From Mycobacterium sp. (GTDB lineage Bacteria; Actinomycetota; Actinomycetes; Mycobacteriales; Mycobacteriaceae), in NCBI GenBank assembly GCA_025965895.1, contig JAOPWC010000034.1, forward strand, positions 1-64,000: DNA of 64,000 bases, given 5' to 3'. Positions 1 through 7,762 of the stretch are shown here, piece after piece. The notes under the pieces are model-generated. The model had not been told where the DNA came from. It did no database searches and saw only the letters and a list, made by a program, of their open reading frames with translations. The translations under genes and the position numbers were made by a program. Within the stretch, counting starts at the first letter, position 1, and every line of letters begins with the position of its first letter.

Positions 1-285
1 AGCACGCCGTGTTGGCCCGCCACGTGCGCAACCGCCGCCTCTATGACGCCATCGACCAGTGGGCCTTCTGCGCAATCTCCGCCAGCCCGGGTGCGCGCGC
101 CTTCTACGACCAGCACCGTGCCGCCGCAACACCCACCACCAAGCCCTGCGTGCGCTCGGCAACCCTCTCGTGGGCATCTTGCACGGCTGCCTACGCCACC
201 ACACCGATTACGACGAACACACCGCCTGGGCCACACCGCACGAAAGCGGCGGCTTGATGACAACTTACGAACCTGGGATGTCTAG
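1..285 (+). pseudogene. IS110-family transposase, 3' fragment, frameshifted
   Basis: This is the C-terminal end of an IS110-type (Transposase_20) transposase that enters from outside the window. Frame 3 reads RRLYDAIDQWAFCAISASPG to about base 125. The protein then continues in frame 2 as THHQALRALGNPLVGILHG, and the last residues, ending LRTWDV and a TAG at 283-285, are in frame 1. Two frame breaks within under 300 bases mean the gene is dead, unless they are sequencing errors. The conserved block with W, SPGA and HHQALRALGN is typical of the family as I remember it. No terminal inverted repeat is visible; IS110 elements usually lack one. Confidence 0.75.
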
Positions 286-782
286 ATCGGGGCCACGATA
301 TCGGACGAGTAGACATCACCCGGCGGCCCCTCCATGAACACCCAGGCACCGCTGGCGCCGGGGAGCACGGGTTGCACCACCGTGACGTTCCCGTTACCGC
401 CTCCGTCGGTATCGATCGTGCCGACGGCAACGCCCGGATTACCGGCGCCGCACCGGTTGGATCGCGGGGGCATCTCGATCAATCTGGCGTAGTAGCGAAG
501 ACCGGGCTCTCCACGCTCGAGTCGGACCTGCGCGATTACATTCGAACCGCTGGTACCGATGACGGCGACGGCAGTGCCGCTGGCCCGTGACGTCACGTGA
601 GCGTCATCGGTATGGTCACACCGTCTCAGCACCTGGCTCAGCGGCGTGATGGTCGCACGGTCCATATTGGTTCCCATGGGCCCGTCCGCCGTCGAGATGC
701 CCGTGCCAAGAGCCAGCGTCGCCGCGGCTGCGGCCAAAACGACCCCTGCCACACGAGTGGCGACGCGATTGAGCTCACCCAT
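282..782 (-). CDS. Secreted hypothetical protein (166 aa)
   Basis: The ATG at 782 has a good ribosome binding site (GGAGGAAG, about 5 bases upstream); the reading frame stays open upstream to 974, but that part looks non-coding. The protein starts MGELNR, then has a hydrophobic Ala/Val/Leu-rich stretch (residues about 10-30) and an alanine-rich cleavage region near 30-36, a classical Sec signal peptide. The mature part of about 130 residues contains two cysteines (RRCDH and SNRCGAG) that could form a disulfide in the cell envelope. I do not recognise a domain. Its stop overlaps the end of the transposase relic by a few bases. Confidence 0.7.
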   Translation of the reverse strand: MGELNRVATRVAGVVLAAAAATLALGTGISTADGPMGTNMDRATITPLSQVLRRCDHTDDAHVTSRASGTAVAVIGTSGSNVIAQVRLERGEPGLRYYARLIEMPPRSNRCGAGNPGVAVGTIDTDGGGNGNVTVVQPVLPGASGAWVFMEGPPGDVYSSDIVAPI

Positions 783-1017
783 CGCTCTTCCTCCCCTTTC
801 CGTGACGACACGCAGCGAAGCGCAGGTGCCTGCATGCAAAGTCTGGCAGTTTGCGCCACGGTATCCGCAGTCTTTGGACGGAAGGAACGAAGTCTCGTGA
901 TCACCATCTGGTCGTACCGGACGTGAATGTCCCCTCAGCGCCCCGTGCACTCCGAACGGCGAACCCGGCGCCATCCCCGATCAAAGACTGCCCATTGAAG
1001 ATGCAAATATTTGCGGC

Positions 1018-1212
1018 ATGGACCACTTAGAGCAGATCGCCGAGAACCGCGCCCGCCGCCGTCAAGTCGCCGCGGAGGCCAGCTTCTTAGACGAGCAGCT
1101 GAGGAAGCTGGTGCGTGCCGCGTTTGAAGACGGGCACACCGGCCCGCAGATTGCTCGGATGGCTCAGTTGTCGAAGCCGCGGGTTTACCAGATCAGAGAC
1201 GGTCGGCGCTGA
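1018..1212 (+). CDS. Small helix-turn-helix protein (64 aa)
   Basis: The N-terminal half is a charged, probably coiled helix (ENRARRRQVAAEASFLDEQL). The C-terminal half, GHTGPQIARMAQLSKPRVYQ, has the look of a helix-turn-helix like that of sigma-70 region 4 or small phage and plasmid regulators, with GPQIA as helix 2 and SKPRVYQIRDGR as the recognition helix. It lacks any other domain, so it is probably a small DNA-binding protein or an accessory to one. No clear Shine-Dalgarno is seen close to the ATG, and upstream sequence is AT-richer than the surroundings, as expected for a leaderless or promoter-proximal start. Confidence 0.6.
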   Translation: MDHLEQIAENRARRRQVAAEASFLDEQLRKLVRAAFEDGHTGPQIARMAQLSKPRVYQIRDGRR

Positions 1213-1279
1213 CCCCCTGGCTGTTGGGCACTAACAGTGCAACGATCTGGTCAGTGATCCACGTGGGGGAGGAGCGGCA

Positions 1280-1597
1280 GTGTTGGTATTCGCGGTGATC
1301 CTGCTCGTGCTCGGTGTCGTGTTACTCGGGCTCGGTGTGGTGTTGTTCGCCAACGGGGTGCGGGTGCGGGCTCAGCCCCGGGGTGTTGAGCCGGGCGCGC
1401 CTGACGGCACGAAGAAGGAGTTGGAGCAGCTGCCCTGGAAGGAGCTGTTCTCGCGGATGAAGACCTCGGTCAAGGTCTTCACCAACACCGAGGCCGGTCA
1501 GGAGGACAGGTTGAAGGCCGCCGGCGCGTTCTGCGTTCTGACCGCCATCGTGGTCGTCTGCCTCGCAGCCCTGGCGTTCATTGCCGCGTCGGTCTAA
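1280..1597 (+). CDS. Two-helix membrane protein (105 aa)
   Basis: A GTG start at 1280 follows a strong GGGGAGGAG site. Residues 1-27 form a hydrophobic transmembrane helix and residues about 78-104 form a second one. Between them lies a soluble loop with PWKELFSRMKTSVKVF and a Lys/Glu-rich region. No catalytic motif is visible. The 3' end overlaps the convergent gene at 1594 by four bases. Its function is unknown; the shape suggests a small accessory protein of the cytoplasmic membrane. Confidence 0.65.
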   Translation: MLVFAVILLVLGVVLLGLGVVLFANGVRVRAQPRGVEPGAPDGTKKELEQLPWKELFSRMKTSVKVFTNTEAGQEDRLKAAGAFCVLTAIVVVCLAALAFIAASV

Positions 1598-1908
1598 GCG
1601 GCTTCGAGTGGCGCGCCGCCATGCGGGCCAGAGTCCTCCGCGCCGCTGGCGTCGATGATCGCGTTGATCACGCCCCATCGACTTTCGACCCGGCTGATCA
1701 CCCGGTTCAGCTGTGAGTCCTCGGCAGCGATCGCCAGCACCTGGTGTGCCGGGTAGCCGTGCAAGACCCTGGCGATGTCGGTCGCATAGCGGCTGGTTAC
1801 CGCAACCCGGCAGCCCGCCCCAAGCAGATCCCGTGCGATGCGGTAACCGGCGTCGGTCCCCGCGTGCACCACCAGGAAAGTCGCGCCCTCGCCAACCGAA
1901 CCCATCAT
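1594..1908 (-). CDS. Short Rossmann-like protein (SDR N-terminal half only)
   Basis: The product of about 104 residues reads like the first half of a short-chain dehydrogenase: beta1 FLVVHAGTDAGYRIA, a second strand RVAVTSRYATDIARV, and a VINAIIDASG segment resembling the NNAG strand. The dinucleotide loop is degenerate (GTDAGYR instead of TGxxxGxG), and the catalytic Ser-Tyr-Lys half is absent. It is therefore either a minimal nucleotide-binding protein or a truncated relic. ATG 1908 is preferred over GTG 1917 because a GAGG site sits eight bases before it. Confidence 0.5.
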   Translation of the reverse strand: MMGSVGEGATFLVVHAGTDAGYRIARDLLGAGCRVAVTSRYATDIARVLHGYPAHQVLAIAAEDSQLNRVISRVESRWGVINAIIDASGAEDSGPHGGAPLEAA

Positions 1909-2003
1909 GGTCGCCACCTCAACTCGCCGTGCTGACCGTCAATTTCATTGAACGGCGGCAAGTTAGGTGCGCGATGAGCAGACCGTATGACGTTGGCATG
2001 GGT

Positions 2004-4004
2004 TCACTTGACGGGAGCCGTCAGGTCGTAATAGGTGACCCCGTCAGTCGTCGTGGCCGTGAAGTGTTGCTTCACCCACTCGGCGATCTTGTCGCCCTCA
2101 GTGCCGGTCCGTCGCTGCTGTGACGCATCCGGAGCATCTCCGCCCCTCGGCCCCCCAGGCATGTGACCCTGGATGTAGTAGTGGATGCGGCCGGCCGCGA
2201 CGTACTGCTGGAACTGCGCCAGCGTCGGCGACGGGTCACCGCCTACGAATCCTCCGATGGGCATCACGGCATCGCCCGTCGACAATTGGTAGCCCGCCGC
2301 ATCGTTCGCCCCGGTGGTTGCCGCCACCCAGGTGTAGGCGCCGGCGTCCTGTGACAGCATCTGCGCGACGCGGTCACTGACCTGCTGACCCATCCCCGGC
2401 GCATCGCCCCCGGGCCGGCCGTTAGGTCCAGGGCCGCCCGGTCCGCCGCCGGGCATCCCCGGGGAGCGGCTGCCCTGCACGGATGGACCGGCTGAGACGA
2501 TACCGCCGTTGTGGGCAGTGCTGACTGTCTGAATGGAGTACGCGACCGGTCCGGCCAAGGCCGCGACGGCCCCCAGCGCCGCGGTGAACCACACAATGCC
2601 GTCTGCGAAGCCCTTGGCGCGCAGGTCAAATGCCAGCGCCAAGCCAAGCGCGGCCAGCACACCGCAAATCAGCACCGCCCACCGCAACGGCGGGACGAAG
2701 CCGGGTGACCTGCCGAGCAATGCCCACGACCACACCGCGGTGAGCGGCATCGTGGCGGCCAGCGTGAGGCCAACCCATCTCGAGCTGCGTCGTGCCCAGA
2801 GCTGTGTCACACAGATGCCGATCAACGCTGCGATCGCGGGCGCCAGCGCCACGGTGTAGTAGTCGTGGAAGATGCCGGACATGAAACTCAACACGGCGCC
2901 CGAGCCCAACAGCCACGATCCCCACACCAGGTACTGCGCCCGTCGCTCGTCGATTCGGCGGGCACGGCCGCACAACACGATTCCGGCCACCAGGAAAATC
3001 AACGCCGCGGGCAGCAGCCAGGAGATCTGACCGCCCGCCTCACCGCTGAACAGTCGCGTCAGGCCTGCTTGAGAGCCGAAGGAGAAGCCGTGACCGGACG
3101 GTGCGCCGGCGGGACCGCCGCCGGGCGGTCCGCCCGGGCTATTGCCCCTATTACCGCCCAGCAGCCGGGACCAGCCGTTGTACCCGAATGTCAGGTTCAG
3201 GAAGCTGTTATCGGTGGAGCCGCCGATGTAAGGCCGATCCGCCGCCGGGGTCAGCGACACCAGCAGCACCCACCAGCCGGCCGACGCGATCATCGCCAGC
3301 AGTCCGGCGCCGAGTTGCAAGAGTCGCACACCCATCCGGAGCGGGCCGGCGATCAGGTATGTCAGCGCCAGGCCGGGCACGATCAGCATCACCTGAAGCT
3401 GCTTGGTCAGGAACCCGAACCCAATCAGGGCGCCGCACAGGACAAGCCAACGCGTCCGGCCGTCGGTGACGGCGCGCAAAAGTGCCCAGGCCGCGGCGAT
3501 CATCACGAGCACCAGCAGCGCGTCCGGATTGTTGTAGCGGAACATCAGCGCCGCCACCGGCGTGATCGCCAAAACGGCCCCCGCGATCAGCCCGGCGCCA
3601 GGACCGAAGTGCCGCTTGACGACCACGTACAGCAGTGCCATCGACGCGAGGCCGATCAGCACCTGCGGCAACAGGATCGACCAGGTGTTTACGCCGAAGA
3701 CTCGTGCACTGAGCTCCATCGGCCACAGCGACGCCGGCGGCTTGTCGACCGTGATCGAGTTGCCCGCGTCGGATGAGCCGAACAGGAACGCCTTCCAGCT
3801 CTTGGTGCCGGCCTGCACCGCGGCCGAGTAGAACGGGTTGGCCCATCCCATGCGGCTCAACCCGATGGACCAGAACACGGCGGTGACGGCCAGCAGTGCC
3901 GCCAGTGCCGGCCGCGCCCAGCGAGGGTGAGGTGGCACAGCGCGGTCAGTGCGACGACGGTCTGTGGCCGGGGCGTCGGCAACGGTCAGTGCGGGCGCGG
4001 TCAT
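2004..4004 (-). CDS. GT39 (ArnT/PMT-like) membrane glycosyltransferase
   Basis: The 666-residue integral membrane protein belongs to glycosyltransferase family 39. Such enzymes move a sugar from a polyprenyl-phosphate donor to an acceptor outside the membrane. The N-terminal loop after helix 1 carries NPFYSAAVQAGTKSW and the DKPP motif (residues 87-90), family hallmarks. Ten or more hydrophobic helices follow. Two low-complexity Gly/Pro stretches (near residues 320 and 490) flank the later helices, and a C-terminal soluble domain is present. Start at ATG 4004 with GAGGAG before it; the open frame further upstream is antisense to the neighbour. It lies 35 bases after a GT2-GtrA gene that could make or flip its lipid-linked donor. 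Confidence 0.85.
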   Translation of the reverse strand: MTAPALTVADAPATDRRRTDRAVPPHPRWARPALAALLAVTAVFWSIGLSRMGWANPFYSAAVQAGTKSWKAFLFGSSDAGNSITVDKPPASLWPMELSARVFGVNTWSILLPQVLIGLASMALLYVVVKRHFGPGAGLIAGAVLAITPVAALMFRYNNPDALLVLVMIAAAWALLRAVTDGRTRWLVLCGALIGFGFLTKQLQVMLIVPGLALTYLIAGPLRMGVRLLQLGAGLLAMIASAGWWVLLVSLTPAADRPYIGGSTDNSFLNLTFGYNGWSRLLGGNRGNSPGGPPGGGPAGAPSGHGFSFGSQAGLTRLFSGEAGGQISWLLPAALIFLVAGIVLCGRARRIDERRAQYLVWGSWLLGSGAVLSFMSGIFHDYYTVALAPAIAALIGICVTQLWARRSSRWVGLTLAATMPLTAVWSWALLGRSPGFVPPLRWAVLICGVLAALGLALAFDLRAKGFADGIVWFTAALGAVAALAGPVAYSIQTVSTAHNGGIVSAGPSVQGSRSPGMPGGGPGGPGPNGRPGGDAPGMGQQVSDRVAQMLSQDAGAYTWVAATTGANDAAGYQLSTGDAVMPIGGFVGGDPSPTLAQFQQYVAAGRIHYYIQGHMPGGPRGGDAPDASQQRRTGTEGDKIAEWVKQHFTATTTDGVTYYDLTAPVK

Positions 4005-4039
4005 GCAAGCTCCTCGGCGGTCGGCGAGACGACTCTGGG

Positions 4040-5299
4040 TCAGCGGTTGCGATGTGGGTGGAACACCCATCCGCGCAGCAGGATGAATCGCACAACGGTA
4101 GCGACGAGATTGGCCGCAACGAGAACAGCGAGCTCGACGGAGTGCGAGGCATTGCCGACCGCGTGCAGCGCGGCGAGCGCACCGCTGGTGATGACAAGCG
4201 CGACGCCGAACACGACCAAGCCCTCGACGTGATGGCGGCTGGCGCGCCCGCGCCCGCGGACTCCGAACGTGAATCGCCGGTTCGCCGCCGTATTTGCGAC
4301 GGCCGTGACCAGCAGTGCGAACAGGTTGGCCCCCTGGGCACCCATCACGCCGTGCAGCAGCGTGAACAGCAGCATGTAGGCGATGGTGCTCGCGGCGCCG
4401 ATGGTGCAGAAGCGGACCGCCTGGCGCAGTAGCGATGCGGGTGCAGCGGCCCTGGCGGATCCCAGCTGCGCGGCGATGTCGGCGACCGGAATCGCACCTG
4501 TCGCAAAGCCCGTTGCCAACCGCGCGACGCCTTTCAGGTCGGCCGTCGCGGTGGCGAAGATGTCGACGCGGCTGTCGGGATCGTCGATCCAGTCGACCGG
4601 AACCTCGTGGATGCGCAGGCCCGCGCGTTCGGCCAGCACCAGCAGCTCGGTGTCGAAGAACCATCCCGCGTCGATGACGTGCGGCAGCAGCTCGCGTGCG
4701 ACATCGGCGCGGATCGCCTTGAACCCGCATTGGGCGTCGGAAAACCCGGCAGCCAGAGTCGATTTCAGGATCAGGTTGTAACAGCGGGAGATGACTTCCC
4801 GCTTGGCGCCGCGCACCACCCGTGAGCCGCGGCTCAGTCGGCTGCCGATCGCGACGTCGGAGTGCCCCGAGATCAACGGCGCGGTCAGTGGGGCCAGCGC
4901 GGCCAGATCGGTGGACAGGTCGACGTCCATGTAGGCCAGCACCGGCGCGTCCGACCTCGACCAGACAAAGTGGAGCGCGCGGCCACGGCCCTTCTGCTCC
5001 AAGCGGACAACCCGCACGTCGTCGAGCTCGTCGGCCAGCTCGGCGGCGATCCGAGGTGTGTCGTCGACGCTGGCGTTGTCGGCGATCGTGATCCGCGTGG
5101 AGTATGGAAAGTGCTCTCGCAGATAGCGGTGCAGCCGCCGGACAGACGGGGCCAGCGCGGTCTGCTCGTTATAGACCGGCACGACGACGTCCAGAACCGG
5201 CGTACCGGCGGCACGGGCGAGCCCGACCGCATTGGGACGGGATTCGAAGGTGCGCCAATCGTCAACGGCGGTGCCAAGTTCCATCACGGTGTCTGTCAT
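4040..5299 (-). CDS. GT2 glycosyltransferase fused to GtrA-like membrane domain
   Basis: Residues about 33-275 are a GT-A family 2 domain like dolichyl/polyprenyl-phosphate sugar synthases: VVVPVYNEQ, ADNASVDDT and the DVD metal site at D125-V-D127. Residues about 290-415 form four hydrophobic helices of the GtrA type, a family tied to lipid-linked sugar transfer or flipping. The likely product is a polyprenyl-phosphate sugar donor used by the GT39 enzyme downstream. The ATG at 5299 has AGGA just upstream. It follows trcS by 45 bases, and that gap holds a GCTATGC-N4-GCTGTGA repeat, so it may have its own promoter. Confidence 0.85.
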   Translation of the reverse strand: MTDTVMELGTAVDDWRTFESRPNAVGLARAAGTPVLDVVVPVYNEQTALAPSVRRLHRYLREHFPYSTRITIADNASVDDTPRIAAELADELDDVRVVRLEQKGRGRALHFVWSRSDAPVLAYMDVDLSTDLAALAPLTAPLISGHSDVAIGSRLSRGSRVVRGAKREVISRCYNLILKSTLAAGFSDAQCGFKAIRADVARELLPHVIDAGWFFDTELLVLAERAGLRIHEVPVDWIDDPDSRVDIFATATADLKGVARLATGFATGAIPVADIAAQLGSARAAAPASLLRQAVRFCTIGAASTIAYMLLFTLLHGVMGAQGANLFALLVTAVANTAANRRFTFGVRGRGRASRHHVEGLVVFGVALVITSGALAALHAVGNASHSVELAVLVAANLVATVVRFILLRGWVFHPHRNR

Positions 5300-5343
5300 G
5301 GTTCCTATAGTCGCGGTTCGCGGTGGGTGCACCGTGGGGACGA

Positions 5344-5361
5344 GCTATGCGCCTGCTGTGA
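5344..5361. promoter_or_regulatory. Candidate response-regulator site upstream of GT2-GtrA
   Basis: GCTATGC (5344-5350), four bases, GCTGTGA (5355-5361): two half-sites with an 11-bp period, 45-62 bases before the GT2 start codon. The same type of repeat occurs in the trcR/GH65 gap. The mycobacterial PhoP consensus, as I recall it, is TCACAGC-N4-TCACAGC, the same motif on the other strand. Binding by TrcR or PhoP is inferred, not shown. Confidence 0.4.
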
Positions 5362-6943
5362 ATACTGGGTCGGCTGATACCTGGCCGTCATGCGAAAGGC
5401 CCGGCAGCTTCACCCGAAACTGGGTCCGTCCGGGCGTACTCTCCACGTCGATAATGCCGTGATGCGCCTTCACGACTGCGTCGACGATCGCCAGGCCCAG
5501 GCCTGTGCTGCCTTCGCGCCGTGATCGCGAGAAGTCGCCGCGGACGAACCGCCCGAAGATCTCGGGTTGTTGTTCCGGCAAGATCCCAGGGCCGTCGTCG
5601 GCAACGGTCAACGTAGCGCCCCCGGCGCCGTCGGCAGCCAACGACACCGTCACCGACGTGCCGGCGGGTGTATGCGTGCGGCAATTGGCCAGCAGATTGG
5701 CCAACACCTGATGCAGGCGCGGCCCGTCGCCTGTCACGACGACCGGCTCATCGGGCAGGTCAAGTGACCATCCGTGGTCCGGCCCGGCGATGTGTGCATC
5801 GCTGACCGCGTCGACGACCACGCTCGACAGGTCCACCGGTTCCTCGTCGAGCGGTCGGCCCGCGTCCAGTCGCGCCAACAGCAGCATGTCCTCGACCAAT
5901 TGGGTCATTCGGTGGGTCTCCGACTCGACGCGACTCATCGCATGCGCGACGTCCGGCGGCATCTGGTCCCGTTTCCGTTGCGCCAACTCCGTGTAACCCT
6001 GGATCGCGGCCAATGGAGTGCGCAATTCATGGCTGGCGTCGGCGACGAACTGCCGCACTCGGGTCTCACTCGCGTGTCGCGCCGACAACGCGCTCGCGAT
6101 GCGCTCCACCAACCGGTTCAGCGCGGTGCCGACTTGACCGACCTCGGTATGTGCGCTCGCATCATCCACGTCGACTATCGGCGTGCGAAGGTTCACCTCG
6201 CCGCGTTCGAGTTGCAGATCGGACACTTCCCGCGCCGCCGCTGCGACCTTCGACAGCGGTGCCAGCTGCCGCCGGATGATCACGACTCCGGCGACGGCCG
6301 CGATCACCAGAGCCACCGCGCCGACCACCGAGAACATGATCAACGTGGACACCAGCGTCTTCTCGACGCCGGACACCGGCAGCCCAGTCACGATGGTTGG
6401 CCCGCTACGGGTTCGGATCGCGATCAGCCGGTACTCTCCGACGCCGTGAAGAGCCACGGTGACGAGGTGCCTCCCGGGCCGCTGCGCCGCCAATTGGGGA
6501 TAGGCCGAGGCGGGCACGAGGGTGCGGGAACCATTGTTGGTGACGACGGCGGCAGTGAGCACGTGGCCGTCCGACACCACCGCTCCCAGCGTCCCGACCG
6601 CCTGGCCGGGCGCGTTCAAGAAATCCGGTCCCGGGCCGCGGTGCCGGACCGGCGGCGGTGTTCCCGGCATTCCCGGTGGCGGCCCTGGCGGCGGGCCCAT
6701 GTCGAAGATCACCGCCGACCGGTGTGCTGCCTCGACGACCTGTTGGTCAAGCTGGTGCATCAGAAAGCCCCGCAGTGCCAGCTGTGTGCCGGCCCCGATG
6801 CCGACGCACACCAACGCCAGCAGCGCGATCAGTGTCGCGAGCAATCGGGTGCGCAATGACCAACTTCGCGGCGACCGCAGGCGGTTGAGCAAAGCCGGTT
6901 TGGTCGGTACGCCGGTCCGCTCAGCGGGGCGGCTTGAGGACAT
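5345..6943 (-). CDS. trcS: Sensor histidine kinase, TrcS-like
   Basis: 532 residues. It has a TM helix at about 33-60, an extracytoplasmic sensor region of about 140 residues that starts with a Pro/Gly-rich segment (near 83-97), a second helix at about 200-224, a HAMP linker, and a HisKA domain with SHELRTPL in which H305 is the phospho-acceptor. The ATPase domain has NLLANCRTH, DDGPGI and GSTGLGLAI boxes. It overlaps the 3' end of the response-regulator gene by 23 bases, so the two are one operon, with GGAG before ATG 6943. The name rests on the kinase architecture, the partner and closeness to kdp, which resembles M. tuberculosis; another OmpR-class kinase is possible. Confidence 0.75.
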   Translation of the reverse strand: MSSSRPAERTGVPTKPALLNRLRSPRSWSLRTRLLATLIALLALVCVGIGAGTQLALRGFLMHQLDQQVVEAAHRSAVIFDMGPPPGPPPGMPGTPPPVRHRGPGPDFLNAPGQAVGTLGAVVSDGHVLTAAVVTNNGSRTLVPASAYPQLAAQRPGRHLVTVALHGVGEYRLIAIRTRSGPTIVTGLPVSGVEKTLVSTLIMFSVVGAVALVIAAVAGVVIIRRQLAPLSKVAAAAREVSDLQLERGEVNLRTPIVDVDDASAHTEVGQVGTALNRLVERIASALSARHASETRVRQFVADASHELRTPLAAIQGYTELAQRKRDQMPPDVAHAMSRVESETHRMTQLVEDMLLLARLDAGRPLDEEPVDLSSVVVDAVSDAHIAGPDHGWSLDLPDEPVVVTGDGPRLHQVLANLLANCRTHTPAGTSVTVSLAADGAGGATLTVADDGPGILPEQQPEIFGRFVRGDFSRSRREGSTGLGLAIVDAVVKAHHGIIDVESTPGRTQFRVKLPGLSHDGQVSADPVFTAGA

Positions 6944-7682
6944 AGCCAGCTCCGCGCAGTGTGTGGATCATCGGTTCGCGGCCACTGTCGATCTTCTTGC
7001 GCAAGTAAGACACGTACAGCTCAACAATGTTCGAGCGGCCGCCGAAATCGTAGCTCCACACCCGGTCCAGGATCTGTGCCTTGCTCAGCACCCTCTTCGG
7101 GTTGCGCATCATGAAGCGCAGCAATTCGAACTCCGTCGCCGTCAATGAGACCGGCTCGCCGCCCCGGGTGACTTCGTGGCTGTCCTCATCGAGAACCAGG
7201 TCGCCGACGACGAGTTGCGAGCCGGCGGTGTCGGTGGTCGCGCCCGTCCGTCGCAGCAACGCGCGCAGTCGCAGCACGACCTCCTCGAGACTGAACGGCT
7301 TGGTCACGTAATCGTCGCCGCCTGCGGTCAGCCCGGCGATGCGGTCCTCGACGGCGTCCTTCGCGGTCAGCAGCAGCAGCGGCAGTCCGGGAGTCTTCTC
7401 ACGCAACTTCCGCAGCACCTCGAGGCCGCTCATGTCAGGCAGCATCACGTCAAGCACCACGACGTCGGGCCGGTGTTCCCGCGCGAGCGCGATCGCGGCT
7501 GCGCCGTCGCAGGCGGTCGAGATCTCCCACCCTTCGTAGCGCAACGCCATTGACACCATCTCTGCCAGCACCTGTTCGTCGTCGACAACCAGGACATGGA
7601 TCGGGCTTCCGTCGGCGCGACGCATCACAACACGACCGGTCGACTCGGTTTCGGTGGCCACAACCGGAGAGTATTGCGGCAA
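6921..7682 (-). CDS. trcR: OmpR-family response regulator, TrcR-like
   Basis: The receiver domain (about 28-145) has the acidic pair VVDDE, the phospho-acceptor D78 in VVLDVMLPD and the KPF lysine. The winged-helix DNA-binding domain (about 155-250) carries TATEFELLRFMM and SNIVELYVSYLRKKID, the transactivation and recognition segments. The first possible start is a TTG at 7682; an ATG at 7625 would remove 19 poorly conserved residues and is a real alternative because no clear ribosome site marks either. Divergent from the GH65 fusion gene with an 80-base gap containing three 11-bp-phased repeats, which it may bind to regulate itself. Confidence 0.75.
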   Translation of the reverse strand: MPQYSPVVATETESTGRVVMRRADGSPIHVLVVDDEQVLAEMVSMALRYEGWEISTACDGAAAIALAREHRPDVVVLDVMLPDMSGLEVLRKLREKTPGLPLLLLTAKDAVEDRIAGLTAGGDDYVTKPFSLEEVVLRLRALLRRTGATTDTAGSQLVVGDLVLDEDSHEVTRGGEPVSLTATEFELLRFMMRNPKRVLSKAQILDRVWSYDFGGRSNIVELYVSYLRKKIDSGREPMIHTLRGAGYVLKPPR

Positions 7683-7695
7683 CGACTAGGGCACC

Positions 7696-7724
7696 GCTGT
7701 GTGAATCCTATGTGCCGGCTGTGA
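7696..7724. promoter_or_regulatory. Three phased half-sites in the trcR/GH65 divergent promoter
   Basis: GCTGTGT (7696-7702), CCTATGT (7707-7713) and GCTGTGA (7718-7724) are spaced exactly 11 bp apart, the pattern OmpR-family regulators bind on one face of the helix. The site is 14 bases before the trcR start and about 39 bases before the GH65 gene. A matching pair lies upstream of the GT2 gene. It is probably a TrcR or PhoP operator; this is an inference from spacing and motif. Confidence 0.45.
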
Positions 7725-7762
7725 ACCGTCGGGCGACGTCGGCCCTTTCCTAGACTAAAGCG

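Noticed and set aside
2865..3776. 303-residue plus-strand frame
   Set aside because: Shadow of the GT39 gene, rich in Arg/Gln/His with no fold pattern.
4005..4730. N-terminal extension of the GT39 frame to 4730
   Set aside because: Arg-rich nonsense antisense to the GT2-GtrA gene; ATG 4004 has a proper ribosome site.
5774..6859. 361-residue plus-strand frame
   Set aside because: Antisense to trcS; composition is random for high-GC DNA.
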